This document shows, piece by piece, positions 48,623-59,436 of a stretch of 64,000 bases of DNA (positions are counted from its first letter, which is position 1; each line of letters opens with the position of its first letter). Source of the stretch: Janthinobacterium fluminis (lineage in GTDB: Bacteria; Pseudomonadota; Gammaproteobacteria; Burkholderiales; Burkholderiaceae_D); the NCBI RefSeq assembly GCF_028595325.1, contig NZ_JAQQXR010000001.1, forward strand, positions 1,178,001 to 1,242,000, in the 5' to 3' direction. Both the position numbers and the translations under genes were made by a program. Below the pieces are notes generated by a model. It was not told the DNA's origin and ran no database searches. It was given only the letters and a program-made list of their open reading frames with translations.

Positions 48623-48994
48623 GTTTGCGTTTTTAAAAATTTCGCAAAAGAGACAACTATCGACTTGCGACTCAGGGTGAGTCGGTCTGCATGTTCCGTG
48701 CGGCCACGCCCTGCGCCGACTGAGCGATTATCGGCGGCGCGGGGGAGGCACGGTTTGATTTGAGACAAGGAGGGAGGCACGGCGCGAAGGCGCGCAATTG
48801 CTACTACAAAGCGCCCATGCGCGGGCCGCAAAAAAAAGATTTGCGAAAGACTGCAAGGGTCCAAGAACGGCATGCCGGTCAAGTCTGGGGCGGTCAAGCA
48901 ACCATTTCCCGGCAATCATGGTCCGTCCCTGGCTCTTCAAGAAATAAGTAAACTAGGCCAAAAGCTGGCCTTGCCGGGTAGTATTGGGGATTGA
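48623..48994. other. Intergenic region, nothing convincing
   Basis: About 370 bp between the eCIS promoter and the small secreted-protein gene. Open frames here (for example 48619-48915 minus) have no ribosome site and atypical composition. It contains purine-rich runs (near 48830) but no stem-loop or repeat I trust. Confidence 0.4.
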
Positions 48995-49369
48995 ATGATG
49001 AATATGACGGTTAATATGCCACTACGAGTCCTTGCCTTCATGCTTTTTACATTGCTTGGAAAGAACGCTTATTCAAGCAGCTACCCCGGAACCTATACCC
49101 TGCCTTGGGCGGAAAAAAAAGAGCAGCTTACTTATCGCTCTTGCGGTTGTGCGGACGGATGCTGGATTGCAGAACTACGCGAGCGTCAGTCCAAGCGACT
49201 GAAGGCCAGTCTTCGCTGCGATTGCTCTAATTTGCTGGCCGTCTATCCGGCAAAGTCCTCTGAGAGAGCGTTACAAAAAAACTGCGCAGAGATAAATGAC
49301 CGAGTCGATAAGATGGAGGCGATTTCCCAAAAAATGAAGAACCTGATTGATAGTGATACAAAAAAATAG
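48995..49369 (+). CDS. Small secreted Cys-containing protein of unknown function
   Basis: A 124-residue protein with an N-terminal signal (PLRVLAFMLFTLLGKNAYSS). The mature part has paired cysteines (YRSCGCADGCWIAELRERQS, LRCDCSNLLAVYPA) and a C-terminal Lys-rich helix (NDRVDKMEAISQKMKNLI). At least six Cys suggest disulfides or metal binding in the periplasm. No family is recognised. Three close ATGs (48995, 48998, 49004) are possible starts, with only a weak GGGGA before the first. AT content is higher than in the neighbours, so it may have been acquired. It is divergent from the eCIS operon. Confidence 0.6.
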   Translation: MMNMTVNMPLRVLAFMLFTLLGKNAYSSSYPGTYTLPWAEKKEQLTYRSCGCADGCWIAELRERQSKRLKASLRCDCSNLLAVYPAKSSERALQKNCAEINDRVDKMEAISQKMKNLIDSDTKK

Positions 49370-49923
49370 CGGCCATCGCGAAACGTAAGCCTGGGTCCGC
49401 GACAAGGACGGCATACGGCCAATAGCATGCGGATAGCTATCATGATGCCTGCCTCTATTGCGGGTTGTCCGTCGCCGGACCAGCACGCTCCCGCGCCCAC
49501 ATGTGGCGGCGCTTGCCAGATGCTTGATGCAGCGCGCGGGTATGCGGCCCAAACCGCGCCGTCGGCGGATATACAGCCAGCTGTTAACCTTACTTTATTA
49601 ATTATGAAAATGCACGGTCGCGTATTCCAGGATGCATTACCGCGCATTTCATTGCCAATAAGGCCATAATATACTTCCCCAATATTTTTCACCAGGACGC
49701 ATTATCGCTCCGGGTTATGCGTCCGAATTTTCCCCGCAGTCACGCGTAAACTCGCATTCCTAGGCAGGTTTTTCCTGGACTAATCCATTCGAACCACCAC
49801 CTTGTTATCTGACCCGGGATTTAGTTCCACTGCGTGATCATTCGAGAGTTTTGAGCAGGCAATTTTCCGCCATACTCGTTTTAGTTCTTATTATGTTTGT
49901 GTCAATCACAACAAAGACAGCTC
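49370..49923. other. Intergenic region upstream of the sensor operon
   Basis: 554 bp, AT-rich around 49575-49700. An open frame at 49851-50111 begins with a signal-peptide-like stretch but overlaps the next gene in another frame and has no ribosome site. No promoter, RNA or repeat was recognised with confidence. Confidence 0.4.
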
Positions 49924-51081
49924 ATGCGATCAATTTTGAAATATTGCTTGCTGATCATTATCTTTGGGATTGGCGCCAGCCGTGCGGGCGAACCTGGCAT
50001 CAGCAACACCCAGATTCGGCTAGGCATGGTGAATGCGCAGACCGGCGCGGCCTCCGGCCTGGGGCGTGCCATGCTCGACGGCGCCATGGCCGTCTTCCAG
50101 GACGTGAATAGCCGTGGCGGCATTCACGGCCGGAATATCGAACTGCTGGTTGCGGACGATGGCTACGATCCCGACCGGGCCATCAACGAAACCCTGAAAC
50201 TGATCGAGGAAAAACAAGTCTTTGCCTTGTTCGGCTATGTGGGCACGCCCACCACCAATGCCGTCATTCCCATCGTGCAGGAAATGAACGTGCCGCTGGT
50301 CGGCGCATTTACGGGGGCCATGACCCTGCGCCAGCCCGTGGTGCGTGAAATCATTAATTTCCGCTCCAGCTATGACGATGAATCGGACGCTCTGGTCCAG
50401 TCTTTCATCCACCGTGGCATCAAACGCTTTGGCATCATGTACCAGGACGACGGTTTCGGCTATGCCGTATTGGGCGGCACCGTGCGCGCCCTGAAACGGC
50501 GCGGCCTGGAGCTGATCGCCAGGGGATCTTTTCAGCGCGGCACCACGGCAGTCAAGGCCGGACTGGCGGCGCTAATAGGACAGGACCTGGAGGCGGTCAT
50601 CATGGTCGGGCCGTACACGCCGGTGGCGGCGTTCGTGCGGGAGGCGGCCAAGGCCGGGCTGAAAGCCAACCTGGCGACGGTTTCCTTTGTCGGCACCGAC
50701 AGCCTGTTGCAATTGCTGGGCACCGAGGGCAACGGCATTCTGATCTCGCAGGTGGTGCCGCTGCCGGATGACCGTACGCTTCCCGTCGCCGCTGAGTGCG
50801 CCGCCTTGCTGGCCAGGCATGTGCCGGGAGCCCAGCTGTCCTTCGTTAATTTCGAGGGTTGCATCTCGGCCAAGGCGATGGTGGCGGCAATGCGTCAAGC
50901 TGGCATCAATCTGACGCGCGAGCGTTTAATCCAGAGCTTCGAAACGTTCGACCGGCTTGACATCGGCGGCCTGCACCTGACGCTGCGACCTGGCGACCAC
51001 CAGGCGTCAACGGCCGTCTTCCTGACCCGCATCGTGGACGGCAAGATCGTCCCCGTCGCGGCGCCGCCTGGCGGCCAGTAA
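49924..51081 (+). CDS. Periplasmic binding protein (LivK-like), probable sensor partner
   Basis: A 385-residue type-1 periplasmic binding protein. Signal peptide MRSILKYCLLIIIFGIGASRA, cut before GEPG. Then IRLGMVNAQTGAASGLGRAM, DVNSRGGIHGRNIELLVADD, QVFALFGYVGTPTTNAVIPI and FGIMYQDDGFGYAVLGGTVR, the features of branched-chain amino-acid/amide-binding proteins. No permease or ATPase gene is adjacent; instead a hybrid histidine kinase follows 58 bp later, so a TorT-like co-sensor role is likely. The ligand is unknown. The ATG at 49924 is chosen; an in-frame GTG at 49897 would spoil the signal peptide. The ribosome site is weak (AAGACAG). Confidence 0.87.
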   Translation: MRSILKYCLLIIIFGIGASRAGEPGISNTQIRLGMVNAQTGAASGLGRAMLDGAMAVFQDVNSRGGIHGRNIELLVADDGYDPDRAINETLKLIEEKQVFALFGYVGTPTTNAVIPIVQEMNVPLVGAFTGAMTLRQPVVREIINFRSSYDDESDALVQSFIHRGIKRFGIMYQDDGFGYAVLGGTVRALKRRGLELIARGSFQRGTTAVKAGLAALIGQDLEAVIMVGPYTPVAAFVREAAKAGLKANLATVSFVGTDSLLQLLGTEGNGILISQVVPLPDDRTLPVAAECAALLARHVPGAQLSFVNFEGCISAKAMVAAMRQAGINLTRERLIQSFETFDRLDIGGLHLTLRPGDHQASTAVFLTRIVDGKIVPVAAPPGGQ

Positions 51082-51139
51082 TTCCCGCGCGCCGTAGCCG
51101 TATTGGCCTGGCGCACGCTGTTTTCCGTTGGAGCTTAGC

Positions 51140-54100
51140 GTGAAGATCAAGACCAAGCTGGTCAGCAGTACCGCCGTCCTGCTGCTGTGTGTGGCGGCGA
51201 TGGCGGCAGCCAGCCTGCTAGTGGTGAAAGGAATCGAGACTCACGTGCACGGACTGACCGACCAGACCGTCCCCCTGTATGTTGACGTGTTGCGCCTGCG
51301 CTATACCGTGCAGGATATGGCGTCGGATTTCTTCGAGCTCGGCAAGGCCGAAAACGTTGAACAGATGGAGCAGGTTTCAGGAAAAATCGTTGCCAATATC
51401 AAAGTTGCCGAGGACGTCAGCAATGGTTTGCGGCAGCATGGCGAGCGCAATATACCCCGCTATCACACCGCCTTCGAGCGGGAGTACCGCAGCATGCGGC
51501 AGGCGGTCCGGGAACGGCTGGTGAACGTGGCCTATTACAAGGCCCAGGCAACGGAAATTCGCCGCGTGCTGGAGCAGATCAAGGGTGCGGCAAAATCGAC
51601 GCGGAGCAGGATACGCGAGGTCGATAGCCAGGCCCAGGTCGCCGCCGCCGAGGTGCAGCAGGACAGCCAGCGCTTGAACCAGAATGCACGCCACCTGACC
51701 GATATGCGCAAGGGCATCCAGGAGATGCAGATATCCATGGCCGAAACGGACGCCGTCAAAGGCCGCTATCGGATCGCCCCCTTGCGCGAGCGTCTGGCGG
51801 CGGTGGTCGCGCGCCTGTCCGAGAGCGGCGAGCGCAATGCCAGTGCCGCCCAGCAAGCCTTGCGGGGGAAACTGCTCGATACCGCCCACCTGCTGCTGGA
51901 CCCCGCCGCCGGCCTGATGACCTTGCGGGCCAGACTGCTGGCCGATGCCAGCGAGGAGGCGGCGTACCTGAGCCTCAAGGCGCAGATCGTCGGCACCCTG
52001 GCCGCGGCCCATTTGCGCCTGGCCGAGGAACTGGATCCCATCGAATTGCAGCTGGCGATGGGACGCGGCAAGCTGGCGGAAACCAACCGCTACATGCATA
52101 CCTCGGCCCGCATCGAAGACGCCAGCGGTGAAATCAGCCTTGCAGTCGATGCCATCAGCCTCGACATTGGCGGAATCATGCTCAGCGACTCCGTCGATGA
52201 GGTCGCGGACCTGGGCCGCGACATGACGCGGCTAACCGCCTCTCTGCATCGCGACGTGGCGACCATGCAGGCATTGTTGCAGAGCATAGGCCAGCATGGT
52301 CTGATGGCAGAAACGGCGGCGATCAATATCTTCCTGGGCGCGGTGCAGCGTTTGGGAGAGCGCCTGGTGACGGCCAAGAGCAGCGTGCTGGCGAGCCACA
52401 CCGCGCTGGACGACGCCATCAATCACGTGCGCGCCTTTGAGCGACAGCAAGTGGCCTACTCCGAACAGCAGGTGGCGCACATCGACCGGCAGCAGCAGGA
52501 CGCCGTGGCCATGGTGCGCGATGGCGTGCAGCGCTCGTTTGTGCTGATCTTGGGGATCGTGCTGGTACTGTTGCTGGCCTGCGTGGCGGTCACCGGGCTG
52601 ATCAGTGCATCGATTGCCAGGCCGCTGGCGCGCCTGTCGGAAGCCATTGCCCATATCCGTCGCGGCAAGGATCTGTCGGTACGGGTGCACCAGCATGGGG
52701 GCGACGAACTGGGGATGCTCATCGACGGCTTCAATGGCATGCTGGAACACGTCGAGCAGCGCGACCTCGCCCTCAAGCAAGCCAAGGCCGAGGCCGATGC
52801 GGCCAACCGCGCCAAGTCCGAGTTCCTGGCCAAGATGAGCCACGAGATCCGCACCCCGATGAATGGCGTGCTGGGCATGACGGAACTGTTGCAGGGCACC
52901 GAACTCAGTCCCAAGCAGCGGCGCTTCGTCAGCACCGTGCACCGCTCGGGCGAGAGCCTGTTGAGCATCATCGACGACATTCTGGACTTCTCGAAAATCG
53001 AGGCCGGCAAGCTGGTGCTGGAACATATCCCCTTCGACCTGCGCCAGGTGATCGACGATGTCGTGGCCTTGTTTGCCAATGGCATACAGCGCAAGGCGAT
53101 CGAATTCACCTGCCGCATCGCTGGCGATGTCCCGCAGCATGTGCGCGGCGACCCGGTGCGCCTGCGCCAAATCCTGACCAACCTGCTCAACAACGCCACC
53201 AAATTCACCGAACGCGGCGAAATCGCCGTGGATATCAGTTGCGCCGGCCAGGACCAGATCCGCCTGACGGTATCCGACACCGGCATCGGCATGGCGCCGG
53301 AAGCGGCGGCGGTGGTGTTCCAGCCGTTCCGCCAGGCGGACAGCGCCACTTCGCGCAAATACGGCGGCACAGGCCTGGGCCTGGCGATCATCAAGCAACT
53401 GGCGGAAATGATGGGCGGCACCATTACGCTCAAGTCGGAACCGGGCCGGGGTTCCTGCTTTGCGGTGACCGTCGTCCTGGAAACCTTAACCCAGGCCGAG
53501 GCGCCGCCGGCGCCGGCGGCGCGCGTATCGCTCGGCGGCTTGAGCGTGATGATCGTGGACGACAACGCCACCAACCGTAACATCCTGCTGCAGCATGCCA
53601 TCGAGTGGCAGATGGCCGCCGCCTATGCCGCAGATGGGGCCGAGGCCCTGGCCCTGCTGCAAAGCGCGCAGCGCAAGGGGCGGCCGTTCGACCTGGCCAT
53701 CGTCGACATGCGGATGCCGGTGATGGACGGCATCGACCTGGTGCGGGCGATCAAGACGGATGCCGGGCTGGCGGCCCTGAGCATCATTATGCTCAGTTCG
53801 CTCGACGCCTCGGCCGAGCTGCACCAGGTACTGGGGCTGGGCGTGGAATACTGCCTGACCAAGCCGGTGCGGGCGGCGGAATTGCGCCACTGCATAGAGG
53901 CTGTCAGCGGCTTCGGCGTGCCGCCCCCACCGCTGGCGCCGGCCGCCCCCGGCACGGCCGCTGCGCCGCCGGACGGCGCCAATCTGGCCGCCACGCGCGT
54001 GCTGCTGGTCGAAGACAATGCGATCAACCTGGAGATCGCCCTGGCCATGTTGGAAGATGGCGCCTACCAGATCACCCCGGCCGACGACGGGCGGCGCGCG

Positions 54101-54817
54101 CTGGCGCTCTGGCAGCGGCAAGAGTTCGACGTGATCCTGATGGATTGCCAGATGCCGGAAATGGATGGCTTCGAGGCCACCAGCCGTTTGCGCCGCATGG
54201 AACTGGAGCTTGGCCGGCGCCGCACGCCCATCATCGCCCTCACCGCCAACGCGATTCTCGGCGACCGCGAACTTTGCCTGGATGCGGGCATGGACGATTA
54301 CATTGCCAAGCCCTACACCCGCGCCGGGCTGCTAGCAGTGCTGGCGCGCTGGCGTCTGGCGTCCCCCGCAGTGGCCGAGCCGAGGCAAGCGGCATTACTT
54401 GAGGCCGATACGGCGGCGCCGCTCGACGCCGCCCTCGCGGTCGAAGCGGCGAAACCGGAAGCTGCCGCCATCCTCGACCCCGCCGCGCTGCAAAACTTGC
54501 GGGCGATGCGGCGCCCCGGCCGCCCCGATGTGCTGGCCCGCATCATCGACTTGTTTTACAGCGACGCCCCGCGCCTTCTGGGCGAGCTGCGGGTGGCCGC
54601 CGCAGCCAGCGACACCGAAGCCTTGCGGCTGGCGGCGCACACGCTGAAATCGAGCTGCGCCAACGTGGGGGCGCTGAACCTGTCGAGCACCTGCCGCGAA
54701 ATCGAACAGTACGCGCGCGGCAATGACGTTGGCAGCGCGCTGCCCCACATTTGCGGCATCCAGGAAGAGCTGAGCCGTGTCCTCGCCGCCCTGGCAATTG
54801 AGAAGGAAGCCATATGA
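51140..54817 (+). CDS. Hybrid sensor histidine kinase, two receivers and Hpt (TorS-like layout)
   Basis: A 1225-residue inner-membrane kinase. TM1 lies at about 8-30. A helical periplasmic sensor of roughly 430 residues follows, then TM2 (about 466-490, [20 protein letters not shown]), HAMP, and the phospho-acceptor His in [20 protein letters not shown] (near 568). The ATPase domain has [19 protein letters not shown] and [10 protein letters not shown]. Receiver 1 is near 802 (Asp in [12 protein letters not shown], 853), receiver 2 near 953 (Asp in [12 protein letters not shown], 998) and the Hpt has [14 protein letters not shown] (His near 1167). GTG 51140 follows GGAG at six bases and is preferred to a TTG at 51128. 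The long helical sensor suits contact with the binding protein encoded upstream. Confidence 0.93.
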   Translation: MKIKTKLVSSTAVLLLCVAAMAAASLLVVKGIETHVHGLTDQTVPLYVDVLRLRYTVQDMASDFFELGKAENVEQMEQVSGKIVANIKVAEDVSNGLRQHGERNIPRYHTAFEREYRSMRQAVRERLVNVAYYKAQATEIRRVLEQIKGAAKSTRSRIREVDSQAQVAAAEVQQDSQRLNQNARHLTDMRKGIQEMQISMAETDAVKGRYRIAPLRERLAAVVARLSESGERNASAAQQALRGKLLDTAHLLLDPAAGLMTLRARLLADASEEAAYLSLKAQIVGTLAAAHLRLAEELDPIELQLAMGRGKLAETNRYMHTSARIEDASGEISLAVDAISLDIGGIMLSDSVDEVADLGRDMTRLTASLHRDVATMQALLQSIGQHGLMAETAAINIFLGAVQRLGERLVTAKSSVLASHTALDDAINHVRAFERQQVAYSEQQVAHIDRQQQDAVAMVRDGVQRSFVLILGIVLVLLLACVAVTGLISASIARPLARLSEAIAHIRRGKDLSVRVHQHGGDELGMLIDGFNGMLEHVEQRDLALKQAKAEADAANRAKSEFLAKMSHEIRTPMNGVLGMTELLQGTELSPKQRRFVSTVHRSGESLLSIIDDILDFSKIEAGKLVLEHIPFDLRQVIDDVVALFANGIQRKAIEFTCRIAGDVPQHVRGDPVRLRQILTNLLNNATKFTERGEIAVDISCAGQDQIRLTVSDTGIGMAPEAAAVVFQPFRQADSATSRKYGGTGLGLAIIKQLAEMMGGTITLKSEPGRGSCFAVTVVLETLTQAEAPPAPAARVSLGGLSVMIVDDNATNRNILLQHAIEWQMAAAYAADGAEALALLQSAQRKGRPFDLAIVDMRMPVMDGIDLVRAIKTDAGLAALSIIMLSSLDASAELHQVLGLGVEYCLTKPVRAAELRHCIEAVSGFGVPPPPLAPAAPGTAAAPPDGANLAATRVLLVEDNAINLEIALAMLEDGAYQITPADDGRRALALWQRQEFDVILMDCQMPEMDGFEATSRLRRMELELGRRRTPIIALTANAILGDRELCLDAGMDDYIAKPYTRAGLLAVLARWRLASPAVAEPRQAALLEADTAAPLDAALAVEAAKPEAAAILDPAALQNLRAMRRPGRPDVLARIIDLFYSDAPRLLGELRVAAAASDTEALRLAAHTLKSSCANVGALNLSSTCREIEQYARGNDVGSALPHICGIQEELSRVLAALAIEKEAI

Positions 54818-57363
54818 ATCCGGAACCCTCCCCGCAACCGCTGATCCTGGTGGTCGATGACGATGCCATGACCCGCTTCCTCGTGATCGAAGCACTGGAA
54901 CCGGAAGGTTTCCGGATCGAGGAAACGGCCAGCGGCCTGGAAGCGATCGGCGCCTTCCAGCGCGGCGCGCCCGACCTTATATTGCTGGATGTCACCATGC
55001 CCGGCATGAGCGGCTTCGAGTGCTGCGAACAACTGCGCCGGCTGCCGGGCGGCGCGCACGTGCCCATCGTGGTCCTGACCGGCAACGACGACGACGACTC
55101 CATCAAGCAAGCGCTGGAGGCAGGGGCCAGCGATTTCATCGCCAAGCCCATGCAGTGGCGCTTGCTGGCGCACCGCATACGCTATTTGCTGCAGGCCAGT
55201 AGCGCGTTGACAGAACTGAGCCGCATCCAAGAGAGCCTCAGCCACGCGCAGGCGCTGGCACGGCTCGGCAACTGGGAATACCGCGTCGGCAACAGCAGCG
55301 GCTATTGGTCGCCGGAGATGTTGCGCATCCTGGGATTGGCAAGCGATACCGGGCCGACCAGTTTCGATCGATTGTTGCTGTGCTTACCAGTGGAGCAACG
55401 CCCGCAACTGCTGGAAGCCTTCATGGGACTGTATGCCAGCGGCACCAGCTACTGCATGGAACATCGGATTCTGCAGCCGGACGGCAGCGAACGCATCGTC
55501 TTCCACCAGGCCGAGGCGACGCAGGAAGGCGGCCGGGTGCTGCTGTTACGCGGCACCGTGCAAGACATCACCGAGCGCAAGCAGCAAGAGCTGCGCATCG
55601 AATACCTGGCCAACCACGATGCGCTGACCGATCTGCCCAACCGCAAACTGCTGAACGACCGCATCAACCAGGTCATCGCCCATGCGCGACACACCGGCTT
55701 GCACCTGGCCACGCTAGTGCTGGACCTGGACCGCTTCAAGTTCGTCAACGACAGTTACGGCCATCCGGTAGGCGATGCACTGTTGCAGGCTGTCGCCGGG
55801 CGCCTCAAGATGGCCGTGCGTGAAGGTGACACCGTGGCCCGCCAGGGCGGCGACGAATTTGTCATTTTGCTGACCGACCTGCCCGATGCCCAGACGGCCG
55901 AGGAGATCGTGAAGAAAGTGCTGTCGATGTTCATCGATCCCTGCCTGCTGGGCGAACACACGCTGCACATCAGCACCAGCATCGGTGTCAGCGTCTTCCC
56001 CGCCGACGGAGACAGCGGCGAGTTGCTGCTCAAGACGGCCGATGCCGCGCTCTATAGCGCCAAGGACAAGGGGCGCAACGGCTACCAGTTCTATAACCAC
56101 AAGATGGGCGTGCTGGTGGAGGAAAGGGCGGAAATCGAACATGCCTTGCACCAGGCGCTGGCGCACCACGAGCTGGAATTGCATTACCAGCCCAAAGTCG
56201 ACCTCGGCAGTGGAAAGATCTATGGCATGGAAGCGCTGCTGCGCTGGCGTCGTCCGGAAATCGGCCTGGTGCCGCCGGACCGCTTCATCCCGCTGGCCGA
56301 GGACACGGGTCTGATCATTCCTATCGGCGAATGGGTGCTGCGCACCGCCTGCGCGCAACTGGGCGCCTGGCACGCCAACGGCTTCCCGCACTTGACGATG
56401 GCGGTGAATGTGTCGGCACGCCAGTTCCTCCAGATCAACATGCCGGATCTGGTGCGCGAGGTACTGGCCGACAGCGGCGTACCGGCCGAATGCCTGGAAC
56501 TGGAACTGACCGAGAGCCTGTTGATGCAAAACCGGGACCTGGTGGTGCAGTCGCTGGAGCAACTGAAGGAGATCGGCGTCACACTGTCGCTGGACGACTT
56601 CGGCACCGGCTATTCCAGCCTGTCCTATCTCAAGCAATTCCCCATCGATGTGGTCAAGATCGATCAATCCTTCATCCGCGACGTTACCGACAACGTCGAT
56701 GGGGCTTCGCTGACCAAATCCATCATCGCCATGGCCAAGTCGCTGCATATGACCACGGTGGCCGAAGGCGTGGAAACGGAGGGGCAGTTGGGCTTTCTCA
56801 ATACCAACCTCTGCGACGCCATACAAGGCTATTATTTCAGCCGCCCTCTACCCAGCGGAGAAATGGACACGCTGCTGCATGCCGGTGCCCGTCTGCCGCC
56901 CGACAACTGTCATGCCGAATCGCGGCAACGCGTACTGCTGTTGGTGGATGACGAGGAACATGTTCTGTCCGCATTGCAGCGCACGCTGCGCAAGGAAGGC
57001 TACCGGATACTCAGCACCACCAAGCCGCAGGAAGCGCTGGAACTGCTGGCCATCCATCCGGTGGGCGTGATCATTTCGGATGCGCGCATGCCGGACATGC
57101 CCGGCACCGAACTGTTACGCCGCGTCAAGGGATTGTATCCGGAGGTCGTGCGCATCATGCTGTCTGGCTACACTGAACTGAATTCGGTCACTGCGGCCAT
57201 CAACGAAGGCGCCGTCTACAAATTCATCACCAAGCCCTGGGATGAGGGCTTGCTGAAGGAGCATATACAGGAGTCGTTCCGCCGTTTTGAAGTGGGGATA
57301 CAAAGGCCAAAAGCCTGGCCCGCCGAGGCACCATACGCCGCGCTTGCCGCCGGTACAGCCTAG
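54814..57363 (+). CDS. REC-PAS-GGDEF-EAL-REC response regulator
   Basis: An 849-residue cytoplasmic output protein. Receiver 1 (about 10-130) has [14 protein letters not shown] and the phospho-Asp in [17 protein letters not shown] domain (about 150-260) follows, then GGDEF with intact [14 protein letters not shown] (near 344) and EAL with intact [11 protein letters not shown] (near 471) and [15 protein letters not shown] second receiver (about 705-830; [35 protein letters not shown]) is RpfG-like. It is likely to receive phosphate from the upstream kinase's Hpt and to change c-di-GMP level. The start overlaps the kinase stop (ATGA). Having receivers at both ends of one GGDEF/EAL protein is uncommon. 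Confidence 0.94.
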   Translation: MNPEPSPQPLILVVDDDAMTRFLVIEALEPEGFRIEETASGLEAIGAFQRGAPDLILLDVTMPGMSGFECCEQLRRLPGGAHVPIVVLTGNDDDDSIKQALEAGASDFIAKPMQWRLLAHRIRYLLQASSALTELSRIQESLSHAQALARLGNWEYRVGNSSGYWSPEMLRILGLASDTGPTSFDRLLLCLPVEQRPQLLEAFMGLYASGTSYCMEHRILQPDGSERIVFHQAEATQEGGRVLLLRGTVQDITERKQQELRIEYLANHDALTDLPNRKLLNDRINQVIAHARHTGLHLATLVLDLDRFKFVNDSYGHPVGDALLQAVAGRLKMAVREGDTVARQGGDEFVILLTDLPDAQTAEEIVKKVLSMFIDPCLLGEHTLHISTSIGVSVFPADGDSGELLLKTADAALYSAKDKGRNGYQFYNHKMGVLVEERAEIEHALHQALAHHELELHYQPKVDLGSGKIYGMEALLRWRRPEIGLVPPDRFIPLAEDTGLIIPIGEWVLRTACAQLGAWHANGFPHLTMAVNVSARQFLQINMPDLVREVLADSGVPAECLELELTESLLMQNRDLVVQSLEQLKEIGVTLSLDDFGTGYSSLSYLKQFPIDVVKIDQSFIRDVTDNVDGASLTKSIIAMAKSLHMTTVAEGVETEGQLGFLNTNLCDAIQGYYFSRPLPSGEMDTLLHAGARLPPDNCHAESRQRVLLLVDDEEHVLSALQRTLRKEGYRILSTTKPQEALELLAIHPVGVIISDARMPDMPGTELLRRVKGLYPEVVRIMLSGYTELNSVTAAINEGAVYKFITKPWDEGLLKEHIQESFRRFEVGIQRPKAWPAEAPYAALAAGTA

Positions 57364-57391
57364 CCCGCTGAAACAGGAGAAAGGGGGCCCC

Positions 57392-57769
57392 ATGATGCAA
57401 GCCCAGATTTTCTTTGAAGGTTTGCGCGCCCTGGCCGCAGCCGCATTTCCCAAACATTGCAACTGCTGCGGGCGGGTGTTCGCCACGGCGGAAGAGTTCA
57501 TGCAGCAAACGCAATCGGTACGCAAGAACGTCACCGGACTGAAACAGGGTTTCGATGAAAACAACATCGCCATCGTTGAGGCTTATCGGAATTGCCTGTG
57601 CGGGTCCACGCTGATGGATTTCTTTTCGGATCGGCGCGGCACTTCCGAGGCCCGCCAGCGCCACCGCGAACTGTTTGATAAATTACTGCCGCACTTGCAG
57701 GAGAAAGGAATGGACCGGGCTGCTGCACGGGATTATTTATTGCGCATAGTGCGTGGCCAAACGCCATAA
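57392..57769 (+). CDS. Small Cys-rich protein of the sensor operon, unknown function
   Basis: A 125-residue soluble protein with FPKHCNCCGRVFATAEEFMQ and YRNCLCGSTLMDFFSDR. The CxCC plus CxC set could bind zinc or iron, and the C-terminal half (GTSEARQRHRELFDKLLPHL, GMDRAAARDYLLRIV) is helical. I do not recognise the family. It begins 28 bp after the GGDEF/EAL gene, with AAGGGGG before the ATG, so it is very likely co-transcribed. A role as redox- or metal-responsive accessory of the pathway is possible, but only by association. Confidence 0.72.
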   Translation: MMQAQIFFEGLRALAAAAFPKHCNCCGRVFATAEEFMQQTQSVRKNVTGLKQGFDENNIAIVEAYRNCLCGSTLMDFFSDRRGTSEARQRHRELFDKLLPHLQEKGMDRAAARDYLLRIVRGQTP

Positions 57770-57836
57770 CGGGGCATAGCGCAATTCTCCCGGACTAAGA
57801 AGCACGCTGGCGAATCGGCCGCGAAGTAAGTAAATC

Positions 57837-57953
57837 GTGTTTGACGCGGCGCCGGCTTGCGCGGCCGCCAGCCGTGTCGCCGTCTTTTTTGACGGCGACA
57901 AGACGGAGCTATTCGTTAAACGCGTCTACGATCAAACGCAACTCGACAACTGA
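57837..57953 (+). pseudogene. Short protein-like frame, possible gene remnant
   Basis: A 38-codon frame from GTG (57837) to TGA whose latter half reads VAVFFDGDKTELFVKRVYDQ. That composition looks like real protein rather than noise. There is no ribosome site and no ATG. It could be the 3' end of a lost gene or a very small protein; either is weakly supported. Confidence 0.25.
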
Positions 57954-57988
57954 GGCAAGGCGCGCGCGCAAGTCCGAGCGGCTGGCGT

Positions 57989-59188
57989 TTAACCTTCGCG
58001 CCCGTCTATGCGCGGCCGCCACAGGTAGGGAGCGTAGGTGACGGCGTACAGCGCGAAGGCCAGCGCCCACAGCACGCCTGCCCCGACCAGCCAGGCGCCG
58101 TGCAGGGTCTGCGGCCCAACGCCGGCCAGCAGGCGGGCCAGCGCGCCGCCCTGGATCAGCCAGAACATCGCCGACTCGGCCCGGCCCGCCTTCAGCGGAC
58201 GGCCGGTATGGCCGAGCGTGGTGCGCGTCATCATGCCGATGATCAGCCCGGCCATGGAGCCGACCGTCAGGGCGTGGAATGCGGCGCTGGCCGACACCCA
58301 GTGCAGCGCGGCCGCCGCCAGCAGCACAAAACCGAATGGTATCCACGCATACGACAGGTGCAAGATCCACAGCAGCGGCACTTGCAGGGTGCGGTGCGGC
58401 TTCCAACCGGCCAGCCGCAAGGCCGACGCAACGGCGGCGGCCAGGGCCAGCGGCGCGCTCAACAGCGCCGGTGCGCCGCACACCCAGGCCAGCGCGGCCA
58501 ACACCATCAAGGCCATCGCAACGCGGTCCAGTTTGGGATTCTGCACGGCATCGGTGCCGGGTGCACCGTTGCGCGTGAACATGGGAATGACGCGCCCGCC
58601 GATGACGGCCTCGATGACGACGATCAGCAGGATAGCCGCCTGGATGGGCGTGGTCGGCGACAGTGCCAGCAGCCCCAGCGCGGCGGCGTGGTAGAGGCCG
58701 TTGGCTATCGTCAGCAGCCCGAGCAAGCCGGCCAGGAACAGGTTGCGTTTGTTGCCGGACTTCGCCAGCACCTGGTACAGCGGCCAGGCGGCCAGCGGCA
58801 GGAAGGCAAAGTCGATGGCCGCCGCCAGCGGCGCCGGCGCGGCCAGCATCGCCACGCGGCCGGCCAGCCACAGTCCGGCCAGCGCCGCCAGGTGGCCGCC
58901 GTGTGGCGTCCACAAGCCGGTCCAGTTGCGCGCCGCCGTGAAGAGGAAGCCGACGATGACGGCGATGGCCATGCCGAACACCATTTCATGCATGTGCCAG
59001 CCGAGGCCGACGTGCGGCCAGCCGCGCAGCCAGCCCATGTATTGGGTCAGCCACAGCGGCACGGCGAGCGCCGCAAAAATCGCCGCCAGCAGGTAAAACG
59101 GGCGGAAGCCGAGACGCCAGATGGCGTGGTTGCCCTGCCACAGCGCGGCGGACTCGGCTTCGGGTTCTTCGATAGATATCAGGCTCAT
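57989..59188 (-). CDS. nnrS: NnrS family protein (nitric-oxide stress, haem-copper membrane protein)
   Basis: A 399-residue polytopic membrane protein, about twelve helices. Recognisable NnrS features are IWRLGFRPFYLLAAIFAALA, GWHMHEMVFGMAIAVIVGFL, FLFTAARNWTG, GGRVIPMFTRNGAPGT and HALTVGSMAGLIIGMMTRTT followed by LGHTGRPL. Conserved His residues (HMHEM, HALTVG, LGHTG) are proposed haem/metal ligands. NnrS protects against NO in denitrifiers. ATG 59188 gives the normal length; the longer frame upstream lacks a ribosome site. It is divergent from the HMA-like gene, with an FNR/Dnr-like box between them. Confidence 0.92.
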   Translation of the reverse strand: MSLISIEEPEAESAALWQGNHAIWRLGFRPFYLLAAIFAALAVPLWLTQYMGWLRGWPHVGLGWHMHEMVFGMAIAVIVGFLFTAARNWTGLWTPHGGHLAALAGLWLAGRVAMLAAPAPLAAAIDFAFLPLAAWPLYQVLAKSGNKRNLFLAGLLGLLTIANGLYHAAALGLLALSPTTPIQAAILLIVVIEAVIGGRVIPMFTRNGAPGTDAVQNPKLDRVAMALMVLAALAWVCGAPALLSAPLALAAAVASALRLAGWKPHRTLQVPLLWILHLSYAWIPFGFVLLAAAALHWVSASAAFHALTVGSMAGLIIGMMTRTTLGHTGRPLKAGRAESAMFWLIQGGALARLLAGVGPQTLHGAWLVGAGVLWALAFALYAVTYAPYLWRPRIDGREG

Positions 59189-59303
59189 CACGCACTCGCT
59201 TTTTAAAAGATACATGTTACATGCTACTTTTAATGGCGGGTTTACACAACCGCAAAAAGAACTAGGCCGCGGCGGCAGATGGTCTAGGTGGAGACGGTGA
59301 AAA

Positions 59304-59317
59304 TTAACTTGGATCAA
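59304..59317. promoter_or_regulatory. FNR/Dnr-like box between nnrS and the HMA-like gene
   Basis: TTAACTTGGATCAA, one mismatch from TTGAC-N4-ATCAA. Read rightward it is followed by AAGGATTT and, 22 bp on, by CACACCTCT, similar in layout to the hemerythrin promoters at 12.4-12.6 kb. It could serve the HMA-like gene (start 59437), nnrS, or both. Confidence 0.6.
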
Positions 59318-59436
59318 GGATTTCAAATAATCCCGGCACACCTCTGGACTGCCGCCGGCGCCTCGCATACGCTGATCTGGTTCGCCGCCGTAGCGCGCCG
59401 TTTCACACCATTAACCGATTTCGCAATGAGGCTGTC

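Noticed and set aside
48619-48915. 98-codon minus-strand frame upstream of the sheath gene
   Set aside because: No ribosome site and no recognisable protein character; it overlaps the proposed eCIS -35 element.
49787-49795. GGTTCGAAT (minus strand), the T-loop motif of tRNAs
   Set aside because: The flanking bases do not pair into a T-stem and no acceptor, D or anticodon arm can be drawn around it.
49851-50111. Frame with a signal-peptide-like N-terminus (SAILVLVLIMFVSITTKTAH) just before the binding-protein gene
   Set aside because: It starts with TTG without a ribosome site, overlaps the real gene in another frame and then turns to low-complexity Arg/His-rich sequence; the real gene has its own signal peptide.
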